From Paracoccus saliphilus (GTDB lineage: Bacteria > Pseudomonadota > Alphaproteobacteria > Rhodobacterales > Rhodobacteraceae), in assembly GCF_028553805.1 (NCBI RefSeq), contig NZ_CP067140.1:2604001-2668000 (forward strand): 64,000 nt of DNA, in the 5' to 3' direction. Position numbers and translations under genes: made by a program. This document shows positions 46,557 to 56,296 of this stretch, one piece after another. Under the pieces are notes generated by a model. That model was not told the origin of the DNA and did no database searches. It saw nothing but the letters and a program-made list of their open reading frames with translations. Numbering within the stretch: position 1 is the stretch's first letter; every line of letters begins with the position of its first letter.

Positions 46557-46897
46557 GGCTTCGCCCCTGATGCCGAAGAACTGCCCAGGCCGATCCGGTC
46601 CAGCTCCGCCTCGATCCCCGACAGCGGAGCCCCCCTGACCTCGGCCAAAAGCGCATCAAAACGCGCCCGCAGCTTGTCCTTCTCGTCTCCCCTGCAATCG
46701 TTCCAGGGACGGCCCTGCAACCCCATATGCAGCACGTAATATCCGATGAAATGCGGTCTCTCGCCCGCTATCAGCAGGCGGCGATAGGCCTCATGCGCGC
46801 CGATTTCGCGCAACGCCGCCGAATCGGGAATACCCGCGGCGATCAGCGCCCGCGCCGTCGCCGGCCCGATATTGGGGATATCCGTCAGGTCACTCAT
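46553..46897 (-). CDS. TfoX C-terminal domain protein
   Basis: A 114-residue protein of the TfoX_C type. The helix-hairpin-helix-like start DIPNIGPATARALIAAGIPD is followed by SAALREIGAHEAYRRLLIAG and HFIGYYVLHMGLQGRPWNDC. It lacks the N-terminal TfoX domain. TfoX regulates competence in gammaproteobacteria, but a C-domain-only protein in this group has no proven role. It is the first gene of a two-gene unit with the glycosyltransferase. Confidence 0.82.
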   Translation of the reverse strand: MSDLTDIPNIGPATARALIAAGIPDSAALREIGAHEAYRRLLIAGERPHFIGYYVLHMGLQGRPWNDCRGDEKDKLRARFDALLAEVRGAPLSGIEAELDRIGLGSSSASGAKP

Positions 46898-46962
46898 GAC
46901 TCATACCTTTCCAAAAGCCACGCTTTCCTGTATCAGCGCGGGGATTCCTAGGACAACACAGC

Positions 46963-48303
46963 ATGACTGACCAAGCCAGCAAAACCGCCCCGGCGGCCAA
47001 GAAACTCTTCATCAAGACCTATGGCTGCCAGATGAACGTCTATGACAGCCAGCGCATGGCCGAGGCCATGAGCGCCGAGGGTTATGAGCTGACCGAAGAT
47101 CAGGCACAGGCTGACATGGTCCTGCTGAACACCTGCCATATCCGGGAAAAGGCGGCAGAGAAGCTGTATTCCGACCTGGGTCGGCTCAAGCCGCTCAAGG
47201 CCGAAAACCCCGATCTGAAGATCGGCGTGGCGGGCTGCGTGGCGCAGGCCGAGGGCGAAGAGATCGTCCGCCGGATGCCGCTGGTCGATCTGGTCGTGGG
47301 GCCGCAGACCTATCACCGCCTGCCCGAAATGCTGCGCGGCGAGGCGCCGAAGATCCTCACCGACTTCCCCGAAGAGGACAAGTTCGACCACCTGCCGCAG
47401 CGCCGCGCCACGCGGCGCGCGCCCGCAGCCTTCCTGACCGTGCAGGAAGGCTGCGACAAGTTCTGCGCCTTCTGCGTCGTCCCCTATACCCGCGGTGCCG
47501 AGGTCAGCCGCCCGGTAGAGCGCATCCTGCGCGAGGCCCGCGACCTGGTCGAGCGTGGCGTGCGCGAGATCACCCTGCTCGGCCAGAACGTCAATGGCTG
47601 GCATGGCGCGGGCGAGGACGGCCGCGAATGGGGCTTTGGCCGACTGATCCGCGCCCTGGGCGAGATCGAGGGGCTGGACCGTATCCGCTACACCACCAGC
47701 CATCCCAATGACATGGCCGATGACCTGATCGCAGCGCATCGCGACGTGCCGCAATTGATGCCCTATCTGCATCTGCCGGTGCAGTCGGGCAGCGACAGGA
47801 TCCTGAAGGCGATGAACCGCAAGCATACGGCCACGCAATATCTGCGCCTGATCGACCGCATCCGCGAGGCCCGGCCCGATATCATGCTGACCAGCGATTT
47901 CATCGTCGGCTTCCCCGGCGAAACCGATCAGGACCACGCCGATACGCTGCGCCTGATCGAAAAGGTCGGCTTCGGGACAGCGTTCAGCTTCAAATATTCT
48001 CCCCGCCCCGGCACCCCGGCCTATGAGCGCGCCGAAGTCGACACTGCCGTCGCAGATGCCCGGCTACAGGAATTGCAGGCCCTGCTAACGCGTCAGCAAA
48101 AGGCGACGCAGGAAAGCATGGTCGGACGCAGCCTTGGCGTGCTGTTTGAGAAACCGGGCCGGATCGACGGCCAGATGGTCGGCAAATCGGATTACCTGCA
48201 TTCGGTCTTTGTGGATGCCCCCGACGCGCAGATCGGGGACCTCGTGCCAGTGCGTATTGTCGAGAGTGCGCGCAACTCGCTGCGAGGTGAACTGGCGGCG
48301 TGA
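46963..48303 (+). CDS. miaB: tRNA (N6-isopentenyladenosine 37-C2)-methylthiotransferase
   Basis: A 446-residue radical-SAM enzyme that methylthiolates i6A37 of tRNA. The N-terminal UPF0004 Cys residues are in [24 protein letters not shown] and [12 protein letters not shown]. The radical-SAM cluster CxxxCxxC is in [22 protein letters not shown]-terminal TRAM domain ends [20 protein letters not shown]. Divergent from the TfoX_C gene with 65 bp between. A hairpin repeat follows the stop by 2 bases. Confidence 0.98.
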   Translation: MTDQASKTAPAAKKLFIKTYGCQMNVYDSQRMAEAMSAEGYELTEDQAQADMVLLNTCHIREKAAEKLYSDLGRLKPLKAENPDLKIGVAGCVAQAEGEEIVRRMPLVDLVVGPQTYHRLPEMLRGEAPKILTDFPEEDKFDHLPQRRATRRAPAAFLTVQEGCDKFCAFCVVPYTRGAEVSRPVERILREARDLVERGVREITLLGQNVNGWHGAGEDGREWGFGRLIRALGEIEGLDRIRYTTSHPNDMADDLIAAHRDVPQLMPYLHLPVQSGSDRILKAMNRKHTATQYLRLIDRIREARPDIMLTSDFIVGFPGETDQDHADTLRLIEKVGFGTAFSFKYSPRPGTPAYERAEVDTAVADARLQELQALLTRQQKATQESMVGRSLGVLFEKPGRIDGQMVGKSDYLHSVFVDAPDAQIGDLVPVRIVESARNSLRGELAA

Positions 48304-48305
48304 TC

Positions 48306-48364
48306 GCGTCCCGCGATGGCTGGGGCGCTGCCCCAGACCCCGGGATATTTGCATGAAGAAGAAG
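48306..48364 (+). repeat. GATATTTG-hairpin repeat, copy 8
   Basis: A clean short form: GCGTCCCGCGATGGCTGGGG, CGCTGCCCCAGACCCC, GGGATATTTGCATGAAGAAG and AAG. It begins 2 bases after the miaB stop, the closest placement in the window, between the convergent miaB and polA genes. A further ~180 bases to polA carry no gene I can support. Confidence 0.88.
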
Positions 48365-48542
48365 GGGCGCGTGCCGCATCGAGTGTGCGGGCCCGATCGG
48401 CGCGATCTATAGTGCTGCATGGCCAAATTGGGAACGCGATGCATCTTCTCCGGGGTCGTGATCTCCGCCCAGCTTGCCGCATCGTCCCACGGAGACGGTG
48501 TTGGCGTTCATGCGACCCGCGCCCATCGACATGGGTTTCCGA

Positions 48543-51350
48543 TCAATGCGCCTCGGCCCAGTTCATCCCGATACCCGCATCGACAACCAGTGGCACAGCC
48601 AGTTTCACCACCGGTTCGGCGGCGACCTCCATCACTTGCCGCGCCGCCGCGATCAGTTCCTCGGTCGCCCCTTCCTCGACCTCGAAGACCAGTTCGTCAT
48701 GGACCTGCAGCAGCATCCTTGCCGGCAAATCCCGAATCGCCTCGGGCATGCGGATCATCGCCCGGCGGATGATATCGGCGGCGGCCCCCTGGATCGGCGC
48801 ATTGATCGCCGCCCGGCGCGCACCGCCCGCAGCCGGGCCCGACTGGTTGATGCCGGGTGTGTTGATGCGCCGCCCGAACAGGGTCCGCACGTAACCGGCC
48901 TCTTTCGCGTCGGCCACGGTCTTGTCCATATAGGCGCGGATCTCGGGGAAACGTTCGAAATAGGTGTTGATGAAGGCCTGCGCCTCGGATCGCGGAATGC
49001 GCAGGTTGCGCGACAGACCATAGCCCGAGATCCCGTAGATGACGCCGAAATTGATCGCCTTGGCCTGGCGGCGGATCATCGGGTCCATCCCCTCGACCGG
49101 CACGCCGAACATCTGGCTGGCCGTCATCGCGTGAATGTCGATACCGTCCCTGAACGCCTGTTTCAGCGCCGGGATATCCGCGACATGCGCCAAAATCCGC
49201 AGCTCGATCTGGCTGTAGTCGAGACTGACCAGGCGATGTCCCGGAGTCGCCACGAAAGCCTCGCGGATACGGCGGCCCTCTTCGCTGCGCACGGGGATAT
49301 TCTGCAGGTTCGGATCGGTCGAGGCCAAACGCCCGGTCTGCGCCCCGGCGATGGAATAGCTGGTATGGACGCGCCCCGTTTCCGGGTTCACATGGCTTTG
49401 CAGCGCGTCGGTATAGGTCGATTTCAACTTGGAGACCTGCCGCCAGTCAAGGATTCGCGCGGGCAGGTCATGGCCTTCGGCGGCCAGGTCCTCGAGCACA
49501 TCGGCGCTGGTCGAATAGGCGCCGGTCTTGCCCTGCTTGCCGCCCGCCAGCCCCATCTTGTCGAACAGGATCTCGCCCAGTTGCTTGGGGCTGCCAACGT
49601 TGAACTTCTCGCCCGCGAGTTCGTGGATCTCGTCCTCGAGCTGCGCCATCTTCTGCGCGAAGGCGTTCGACATGCGTTTCAGCGTCTCGCCATCGACGCG
49701 AATCCCGGCCATCTCCATATCGGCAAGGACCGGCACCATGGGGCGCTCCAGCGTCTCGTAAACCGTGGTCACCCGCTCGGCATGCAGCACCGGGGCGAAA
49801 TGCTGCCATAACCGCAAGGTCACCTCGGCATCTTCGGCGGCATAGGGGGTGGCCTTGTCGATGGCGACCTGCGCGAAACCGATCTGCGATTTGCCCGAGC
49901 CGATCAACTCTTTGATCGGGATGCATTTATGGCCGAGGTAACGCTCGGCCAGTTCGTCCATGCCGTGGTTATGGGTGCCCGCGTTCAGCGCATAGGACAT
50001 CAGCATCGTATCGGCGATGGGGGTCATGCGGATGCCGTGGCGGGCGAAGATCTTCCAGTCATACTTGACGTTCTGCCCGATCTTGAGGATCGCCGGATCC
50101 TCAAGAACCGGTTTCAGCGCCTCCAGCACCTCGGAGGCATCCATCTGCCCCGCCACCCGTCCGGTTGCGCCGAACAGGTCGCCATCCCCCTCGACATGGC
50201 CCACCGGGATATAGCAGGCGCGGCCCGCACGGATCGAGAGCGACACGCCGACCAGCTCCGCCTGCATCTCGTCCAGCCCGGTGGTCTCGGTGTCGATGGC
50301 CACATGCCCGGCGAGGGCGATTTCCGCAATCCAGCGATCCAGCGCCTCACGGTCGCTCACGCGTTCATAGCCGTCCGCCCCCATCGCGGGCAGTTCCGGC
50401 GCGGCGGCGGTCTCGGCAGGCGGGGCGGACACTACGGCGGGCGCCTCGGCCCCCAGCTTTTCGGCCACCCGCGCCGTCAAGGTCCGAAACTCCATCTGCG
50501 CCAGGAATTCCAGCAAGGCATCGGCCTGCGGGTCGCGGACCTCCAGGCTTTCCAGCGTGAAGTCCAGCGGCGTATCGCAATCAAGCTGCACCAGCCGCTT
50601 CGAGATCCGAATCTGTTCAGCATGGTCGATCAGCGTCTGACGACGCTTGGGCTGCTTGATCTCTTCGGCACGCGACAGCAGCGATTCGAGATCGCCGAAC
50701 TCGTTGATCAGCAGGGCGGCGGTCTTGATCCCGATCCCCGGAGCGCCCGGCACGTTATCGACCGAATCGCCGGCCAGCGCCTGAACATCGACAACCCGGT
50801 CAGGCCCGACGCCGAATTTCTCGGCCACCTCGTCCGGCCCGATCTCCTTGCCCTTGATCGGGTCCAGCATGTTCACGCCCTGCCCCACCAATTGCATCAG
50901 ATCCTTGTCGCTGCTGATGATCGTGACGGCCCCACCGGCATCGCGCGCCTTGCAGGACAGCGCGGCGATGATGTCGTCGGCCTCGAATCCCTCGGTCTCG
51001 ATACAGGCGATGTTGAATGCGCGCGTGGCCTCGCGGGTCAGGGGGAATTGCGGGCGCAGATCCTCGGGCAGTTCGGGGCGGTTGGCCTTGTATTCGGGGT
51101 AAATCTCGTTGCGGAAGGTCTTGGAGGAATGGTCGAAGATCACCGCCACATGGGTCGGCGCATCGCTGCCATTCTGATCGCTGACATATTTCCACAGCAT
51201 GTTGCAGAAACCCGCGACCGCCCCAATCGGTATGCCGTCGGATTTCCGGGTCAGCGGCGGCAAGGCGTGATAGGCGCGGAAAATGAAGGCCGAGCCGTCG
51301 ATCAGATGGAGATGGCATCCCTTGCCAAAGCCCTGCGAATCCGAAGTCAT
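48543..51350 (-). CDS. polA: DNA polymerase I
   Basis: A 935-residue enzyme with all three activities. The 5'-3' exonuclease N-domain (~1-300) contains LHLIDGSAFIFRAYHALPPL and a helix-3-turn GDSVDNVPGAPGIGIKTAAL. The 3'-5' proofreading domain is intact: HVAIDTETTGLDEMQAELVG has the catalytic Asp/Glu. The polymerase motifs are VSLDYSQIELRILAHVADIP (A), RRQAKAINFGVIYGISGYGL (B) and LLQVHDELVFEVEEG (C). It functions in Okazaki fragment processing and repair. The length is typical of alphaproteobacteria. Confidence 0.98.
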   Translation of the reverse strand: MTSDSQGFGKGCHLHLIDGSAFIFRAYHALPPLTRKSDGIPIGAVAGFCNMLWKYVSDQNGSDAPTHVAVIFDHSSKTFRNEIYPEYKANRPELPEDLRPQFPLTREATRAFNIACIETEGFEADDIIAALSCKARDAGGAVTIISSDKDLMQLVGQGVNMLDPIKGKEIGPDEVAEKFGVGPDRVVDVQALAGDSVDNVPGAPGIGIKTAALLINEFGDLESLLSRAEEIKQPKRRQTLIDHAEQIRISKRLVQLDCDTPLDFTLESLEVRDPQADALLEFLAQMEFRTLTARVAEKLGAEAPAVVSAPPAETAAAPELPAMGADGYERVSDREALDRWIAEIALAGHVAIDTETTGLDEMQAELVGVSLSIRAGRACYIPVGHVEGDGDLFGATGRVAGQMDASEVLEALKPVLEDPAILKIGQNVKYDWKIFARHGIRMTPIADTMLMSYALNAGTHNHGMDELAERYLGHKCIPIKELIGSGKSQIGFAQVAIDKATPYAAEDAEVTLRLWQHFAPVLHAERVTTVYETLERPMVPVLADMEMAGIRVDGETLKRMSNAFAQKMAQLEDEIHELAGEKFNVGSPKQLGEILFDKMGLAGGKQGKTGAYSTSADVLEDLAAEGHDLPARILDWRQVSKLKSTYTDALQSHVNPETGRVHTSYSIAGAQTGRLASTDPNLQNIPVRSEEGRRIREAFVATPGHRLVSLDYSQIELRILAHVADIPALKQAFRDGIDIHAMTASQMFGVPVEGMDPMIRRQAKAINFGVIYGISGYGLSRNLRIPRSEAQAFINTYFERFPEIRAYMDKTVADAKEAGYVRTLFGRRINTPGINQSGPAAGGARRAAINAPIQGAAADIIRRAMIRMPEAIRDLPARMLLQVHDELVFEVEEGATEELIAAARQVMEVAAEPVVKLAVPLVVDAGIGMNWAEAH

Positions 51351-51526
51351 GGAAAGGTCCTTTCACACTGTCGGACCTGTTTTGGCAGAAAGCCGCGCCG
51401 GGGGCAAAGGGAAGCGATGGTCCGTGGTGGAAGCAGGCGCGGCGCGGGCATCCGCCCATTCGCGCCCCTCGTCAAAAGAGGGCGTCAAGCTAGCCCATGC
51501 CAGAGCGGAGCCGGTGGAACCTGTGG

Positions 51527-51757
51527 CTAGTGATCGTCCGCCGCCTGTTCGCTGTCGAGCACGAAACGCTTGTCGCAATAGCCGCAATCGACGAAACCCG
51601 TCTCTGGCGGAATCGCCAGCCAGACACGCGGATGGCCCAGCCCCCCGTCGTCACTGCCGTCACAGGCGATACGCCGGGTGGTCACGGTAACGGTCTCGGG
51701 CGCGGGGATGCGCAGTTCCGGAGCGGTCGCTTTCTCTGGCGTAACGGGTTCGGTCAT
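51527..51757 (-). CDS. Zinc-finger CHCC protein (NDUFS6-like)
   Basis: A 76-residue protein from the ATG at 51757 ([20 protein letters not shown]) with AAGAAGG upstream. The zinc ligands are [20 protein letters not shown] (Cys, His) then [15 protein letters not shown] (CxxC). It resembles the Zn-finger subunit of alphaproteobacterial complex I, but similar short proteins exist outside the complex. Divergent from the ABC ATPase gene, 91 bp away. Confidence 0.88.
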   Translation of the reverse strand: MTEPVTPEKATAPELRIPAPETVTVTTRRIACDGSDDGGLGHPRVWLAIPPETGFVDCGYCDKRFVLDSEQAADDH

Positions 51758-51848
51758 GGCTGGCCTTCTTGTCGCGGCGGGCAGGTTCTGTTCTAACCCA
51801 CATATCGCAGCACCGCCTGCTTTCGCAAGCTCTGCAAGGACCAGCTTT

Positions 51849-52772
51849 ATGTCGAATGCCATCGAAATCTCCGGCCTGCGCAAGATCTATGCCGCGCAGG
51901 GCAATGCCCCCGCGAAAGAGGCGCTGAAAGGGGTCGATCTGAACATCCCCTCGGGCAGCATATTCGGGCTGCTTGGGCCGAATGGTGCGGGGAAATCTAC
52001 CATGATCAACATCCTCGCCGGCCTGGTGAACAAGACCGAGGGGCGCGTGGTGATCTGGGGTTTCGACCAGGATGTGAACCCGCGTCAGTCCCGCGCCGCT
52101 ATCGGGGTCATGCCTCAGGAACTGAACATGGACCCGTATTTCACCCCCCGCGCCAGTCTCGAGGTGCAGGCGGGACTGTATGGCGTGCCGAAAGCCGACC
52201 GCTGGACCGACGGGCTGCTGGAACTGGTCGGGCTGACCGATCAGGCCGAGGCCTATGCCCGCAACCTGTCGGGCGGGATGCGGCGGCGGCTCCTGCTGGC
52301 CAAGGCGCTGGTCCATCGCCCGCAGATCCTGGTGCTGGACGAACCGACCGCGGGCGTCGACATCACCCTGCGCGAGATGCTGTGGAACAATGTCCGCAAG
52401 CTGAACGAACAGGGCATGACCATCATCCTGACCACTCATTACCTCGAAGAGGCCGAGGAAATGTGCGACGAGATTGCCATCATCAATCATGGCCAACTGG
52501 TGGTGCGGCAGGGAACCCGCGAATTGCTGAGCCGCGCCGATGGCAAGACGCTGGTCATCGATACCGGCGAACCTGTCGACCTGCCCGCCCTGCCCGACGG
52601 CGCCACCCCCGAATGGCGCCCGGACGGACGGCTGGCGATCAGCTATCCGCCCTCCCGCATCCGCGCCGATCAGTTGCTGGATGCATTGCGCAGCGCCAAT
52701 GTGCCGATCATCGATGTCGCCAGCGAACAGCCCGATCTCGAGGATGTCTTCGTCGAGCTGACCCGCGGCTGA
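51849..52772 (+). CDS. ABC transporter ATP-binding protein (ABC-2 type)
   Basis: A 307-residue ATPase from the ATG at 51849 ([20 protein letters not shown]). The Walker [21 protein letters not shown], the signature [20 protein letters not shown] and the Walker [20 protein letters not shown] are intact, followed by [20 protein letters not shown]. It matches the multidrug/lipid-linked ABC-2 group. An ABC-2 permease normally follows such a gene, but the next gene is HIT on the other strand, so the permease is elsewhere or missing. Confidence 0.92.
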   Translation: MSNAIEISGLRKIYAAQGNAPAKEALKGVDLNIPSGSIFGLLGPNGAGKSTMINILAGLVNKTEGRVVIWGFDQDVNPRQSRAAIGVMPQELNMDPYFTPRASLEVQAGLYGVPKADRWTDGLLELVGLTDQAEAYARNLSGGMRRRLLLAKALVHRPQILVLDEPTAGVDITLREMLWNNVRKLNEQGMTIILTTHYLEEAEEMCDEIAIINHGQLVVRQGTRELLSRADGKTLVIDTGEPVDLPALPDGATPEWRPDGRLAISYPPSRIRADQLLDALRSANVPIIDVASEQPDLEDVFVELTRG

Positions 52773-52782
52773 CGCGAATCAC

Positions 52783-53166
52783 TCAGTCGCGCAGACTGAC
52801 CATCGGGCCCATCATCCGCCCGCCCATGATATGGACGTGGAAATGCGGCACTTCCTGCACACCGTCGGGTCCGGCATTGGTGATCGCACGGAAACCCTGC
52901 CCGCCACTCTCCAGCCCGACTCCCTCCTTCGCGACCACCTCGGCGCAAAGCCGCATGAATCCCGCGATCTCATCGGCCAGGGCATTGGCCGCGAAATCGT
53001 CGAAACTGACATACCGGCCCTTGGGAATCACCAGAACATGGCTGGGCGATTTCGGGGCGATATCCCGAAACGCCAAGGCATGTTCGTTCTCGGCTACGGT
53101 GTCATTGGGGATCTCGCCGCGCAGGATGCGAGCGAAGATATTCTGATCGTCATAGTCGAAACCCAT
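52783..53166 (-). CDS. HIT family protein
   Basis: A 127-residue histidine-triad protein. NIFARILRGEIPNDTVAENE, APKSPSHVLVIPKGRYVSFD and the triad VPHFHVHIMGGRMMGPMVSL are visible. It is a nucleotide phosphoramidase/hydrolase of the Hint type. It is convergent with the ABC ATPase, 10 bp apart, and 14 bp downstream of the GT gene on the same strand. Confidence 0.95.
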   Translation of the reverse strand: MGFDYDDQNIFARILRGEIPNDTVAENEHALAFRDIAPKSPSHVLVIPKGRYVSFDDFAANALADEIAGFMRLCAEVVAKEGVGLESGGQGFRAITNAGPDGVQEVPHFHVHIMGGRMMGPMVSLRD

Positions 53167-53180
53167 GGCGCTTTCCCTGC

Positions 53181-54758
53181 CTAGTCTGCGAAAAGATGTT
53201 CAGTTCCGGCGAGATCCTGCGCGATTTCTGGCGAGACGTCCAGAAAACGCTCGAGGCTCACCGCATTCTGATCGAGCGGCTGCCCATCCGCGATGACCTG
53301 GAACCGCTCGAAATTCATGTCGCGCAATCTCTCGGCCTCCTGATCCAGATCGGCCCGGACCACGGGCAACAACCGTTCGACGACATCCGCCGGGGTGGTC
53401 GCCCCGGTCAATCCGATTCGTCCCATATGGCCGCGCAGATAGTCGTCGTCGAATTCGTTGTCGATGAACAGGATCCGGGTCTCGGCCTTGTCACCGACGA
53501 AATCGGTGATCAGCGAGAGCGCCGAGGGATCGATGCACAACACCATCTGGCGGCTTTCATATTCGTCGAACAACAGACGCAGCAATGCGCGCCGATGGCG
53601 TTGCCGCTTCGTCAGGCTGGAAGCAACGCCGCCCAGCCAGGGCAGGTTGGCCTCCTGTTCGTCGAACACGTAATCCAGCGCGGGAATCGTCGTCAGTTCC
53701 CGGATTCTCGCCGTAAGCCTCTTGGCGATATGCCATTTCTTGGCAACGATCAGGTGAACCATCTGGTTGCGGCCCAGACTGCCCTCGCTTTCCCAGAAAC
53801 GCGGCGCGAATCGGCGACCGATCCTGCCGCGCCCGGTCAGGAAACGGAAAAGCCGCGGCCCCTCGTCAGAGATGACGAATTCCTGTCCGTTGGCCTGCCA
53901 CAGCGCCCCAAGCCTTTCCCGCAACTCCAGTGCCTCGGCGCTGATCTTGCGTGCGAAAAGGTAGTCCTGGCGCAACAACAAATCATAGTGATCGTTGTAG
54001 AAAGTGGCGGGCATTCCGTAATCGGTGAACATCAGGAATGTCAGTGTCCTCCGATGGATCTCGGTCTTCGGCACGAGATGCGCGACCAGTGTCTGAAAGA
54101 AGGTCTCGTCGGGAATCCATGTCGTCGCGAAGAATCGCATCACGTCGCGCCGTTCCCGGCAGAAATTCAGCAGGTTCTGGATCGTCTGGCGGCGCAGGCA
54201 CCACCATTGCGAGCCGATCATGACCTGCAGATCCGAGGGGATATTCCGCCGGATCCTGAACCGCCTTTGCAGGTCGAGACTGGTGTAGAACAGCCATTTA
54301 TTCTTACGTTCGTTGAAGAAATGCCGATAGACCAGGCGCTCTTCCTTGATGCCGGTCTTGATCCAGTCACTTTCGAAAAAGTCAAAACTTTCAATGAAGT
54401 CGCCATCATGCCGCGCCAGGAAATCATGCGCGTACTCCCCGGATTTGACCGGCATGCAATCACCCGACAGCATGTAGAAATGCGTGGCCTCGGGGAACGC
54501 CTCCACCGCCGCCTCGACGGCAAGCAGCGTCGCCGCGACCAGCGACCACTCCCCCCAACCGCATTTCAGCCGCCGTTTCGCGAAGGTGACACCCGGATCG
54601 TCCTTCAGGGCTGTATGGATACGCTCGAAATAGCGCTCCGGAGCGCTTGCGTCGAAATGTATCGACACAAAATCGCCCGTGGCAGTAAGCCGCCGAGCTT
54701 GTGCGATGACCCCTTCGGGATCCTTATGAGTCAATAGGATAAAGGCGATACGTGTCAT
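53181..54758 (-). CDS. GT14-like N-acetylglucosaminyltransferase with DUF5928 domain
   Basis: A 525-residue protein. The N-terminal ~300 residues are of the core-2/I-branching glycosyltransferase (GT14) type: IAFILLTHKDPEGVIAQARR, FVSIHFDASAPERYFERIHT, HFYMLSGDCMPVKSGEYAHD and QVMIGSQWWCLRRQTIQNLL. The C-terminal ~220 residues are a domain I know as DUF5928, seen attached to such enzymes in Rhodobacteraceae. It probably modifies an exported glycan. It is divergent from a sulfotransferase gene. Confidence 0.85.
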   Translation of the reverse strand: MTRIAFILLTHKDPEGVIAQARRLTATGDFVSIHFDASAPERYFERIHTALKDDPGVTFAKRRLKCGWGEWSLVAATLLAVEAAVEAFPEATHFYMLSGDCMPVKSGEYAHDFLARHDGDFIESFDFFESDWIKTGIKEERLVYRHFFNERKNKWLFYTSLDLQRRFRIRRNIPSDLQVMIGSQWWCLRRQTIQNLLNFCRERRDVMRFFATTWIPDETFFQTLVAHLVPKTEIHRRTLTFLMFTDYGMPATFYNDHYDLLLRQDYLFARKISAEALELRERLGALWQANGQEFVISDEGPRLFRFLTGRGRIGRRFAPRFWESEGSLGRNQMVHLIVAKKWHIAKRLTARIRELTTIPALDYVFDEQEANLPWLGGVASSLTKRQRHRRALLRLLFDEYESRQMVLCIDPSALSLITDFVGDKAETRILFIDNEFDDDYLRGHMGRIGLTGATTPADVVERLLPVVRADLDQEAERLRDMNFERFQVIADGQPLDQNAVSLERFLDVSPEIAQDLAGTEHLFAD

Positions 54759-54925
54759 GTAAACGATTCACAGTCTTGCTGTATAAACAGAGTTTGCATT
54801 TTTAATGCGTTGAAAATCCCCTCGGGGTTTGCTTTCTGTCTGTAGCAATTTTGAGTACATGGGCAAGCCGGTTGTCGCTAAGCGGTGGAAATCGGCCAAC
54901 GTTAATAAGAGAGAAGAGAATCACT

Positions 54926-55744
54926 ATGGGGTTTCCCGGCGTTTGGATGACCGAGAGTGGCAGCATGATCTACCGGGTGGTGCCGAAATGCGCCTGCTCG
55001 ACGATCGGACAGATCATGTTCTACTCGGATCACGGTCGTTTTTTTGATGGCGATATCCACGATTCGACCGATGGTCTGCATAAATGGTCGCAAGACGACA
55101 GCCAGAAGGTGATCGAAAGCGCGGTTCTGGGCCATAAGACGCCCACCTTCACCTGTGTCCGCAACCCCTATTCGCGCATCCTGTCCTCGTTCTTCGACAA
55201 GATCGCGGGCATTCAGCGCAACGGACGGCGCTATCGCGGCAATCTGGTGCCGCAACTGATCCAGCGCTACGGCATCGATGTCGGCACCCCGGAAAACGGC
55301 TTCGAATTCGACCAGATCGCCAGCTTCCGCCGCTTCCTGCTATTCGCGCGGGACACCATCCGCTGGCGCCGACCGATGGACCCGGACATCCATTGGTCTG
55401 CGATGTCGGGACATATCGGGACTTTCATCGCCAATGGCGGCCAGTACAATCGCATATTCTTCACCGAGAAATTCAACGAGGGAATGCAGCAGGTTCTGAA
55501 AGGCTCGAAAACGCCGAACAGCATCGACCTGAAAGATGTGCCGCGCTTCAACGAATCCGAAGGCCACGGTCCCAAGCGGGCGCATAAGGTCAGCGACTAT
55601 TTCGACGACCTGTCACGCCATCTGATCTGGGAAATCTACAAGGACGATTTCCAGCTCTTCCGCTATGATTTCGATGATCCCGACAACAAGATGCCGATCG
55701 GAGAGGTCGACCTGAACGAAGTTCACGCCAAGCTGGGCCGCTGA
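54926..55744 (+). CDS. Sulfotransferase family protein
   Basis: A 272-residue protein from the ATG at 54926 (MGFPGVWMTESGSMIYRVVP), preceded by GAGAAGAG. The PAPS-binding motifs are IYRVVPKCACSTIGQIMFYS (5'-PSB) and FTCVRNPYSRILSSFFDKIA (3'-PB). It matches the sulfotransferase-2 group that modifies carbohydrates. It is divergent from the GT14-like gene with 167 bp of relatively AT-rich DNA between, so a shared task in glycan decoration is possible. Confidence 0.85.
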   Translation: MGFPGVWMTESGSMIYRVVPKCACSTIGQIMFYSDHGRFFDGDIHDSTDGLHKWSQDDSQKVIESAVLGHKTPTFTCVRNPYSRILSSFFDKIAGIQRNGRRYRGNLVPQLIQRYGIDVGTPENGFEFDQIASFRRFLLFARDTIRWRRPMDPDIHWSAMSGHIGTFIANGGQYNRIFFTEKFNEGMQQVLKGSKTPNSIDLKDVPRFNESEGHGPKRAHKVSDYFDDLSRHLIWEIYKDDFQLFRYDFDDPDNKMPIGEVDLNEVHAKLGR

Positions 55745-55825
55745 TCCGAAGATAGGCAAGCTGCGCGCGGAGGGTAGACATAATCTACGTCCTCCCGCCA
55801 GCAGCCCCTATTTCATGAAGACATG

Positions 55826-55867
55826 AAAAAGCGGCGCCTCCTGCCAGAGAGCGCCGCTTCATTTTTT
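55826..55867. terminator. Bidirectional terminator between sulfotransferase and acpP
   Basis: An 8-base stem (AGCGGCGC 55831-55838 with GCGCCGCT 55852-55859) is flanked by GAAAAAG on the left and TTCATTTTTT on the right. For acpP on the minus strand the tail is TTTTTC; for the plus-strand gene it is TTCATTTTTT. It can serve both convergent genes. Confidence 0.88.
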
Positions 55868-55891
55868 GCCTTGATCAGGCGAGGTGCCGTC

Positions 55892-56125
55892 TCAGACGGC
55901 GCCCTTGATGAACGTCACCGCGTCGCCAACGGTTTGAATCGTCTCTGCGGCGTCATCGGGAATCTCGATGCCGAACTCTTCTTCGAAGGCCATCACCAGT
56001 TCCACAGTATCGAGGCTGTCTGCGCCCAGGTCATCGATGAACGAGGCAGACTCGGCCACCTTGTCCTCATCGACGCCCAAATGCTCGACAACGATCTTTT
56101 TCACGCGATCAGCGATATCGCTCAT
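55892..56125 (-). CDS. acpP: Acyl carrier protein
   Basis: A 77-residue acidic protein. The phosphopantetheine Ser is in [20 protein letters not shown]. It starts [20 protein letters not shown] and has GAGGATATGAC upstream. It carries the growing chain in fatty-acid synthesis. The position beside fabG and fabD is the canonical fab cluster order on the minus strand, fabD-fabG-acpP. Confidence 0.99.
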   Translation of the reverse strand: MSDIADRVKKIVVEHLGVDEDKVAESASFIDDLGADSLDTVELVMAFEEEFGIEIPDDAAETIQTVGDAVTFIKGAV

Positions 56126-56219
56126 GTCATATCCTCATTCTCGCGGGCATCCGCCCAATCTTGTTCCCGGGCGACGGCCCGTGCCAGCACAGGGCGGTTT
56201 CCCTGCTGCTAAAGGCGGG

Positions 56220-56247
56220 GATATAGCACCCAATATCCCTCATGCAA
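56220..56247 (-). promoter_or_regulatory. Possible acpP promoter
   Basis: On the minus strand TTGCAT (56247-56242) and TATATC (56225-56220) are 16 bases apart, roughly 95 bases upstream of the acpP start. It would give acpP extra transcription independent of fabG. Confidence 0.4.
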
Positions 56248-56296
56248 CCGCTTTTCCAAGCTTTTTGTCGCCGCGTTGCAGCACGGCCCTTTCGGA

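Noticed and set aside
48474..51530. Large plus-strand open frames opposite polA (445 and 533 codons)
   Set aside because: They are mirror frames of a high-GC gene; polA motifs are complete on the minus strand.
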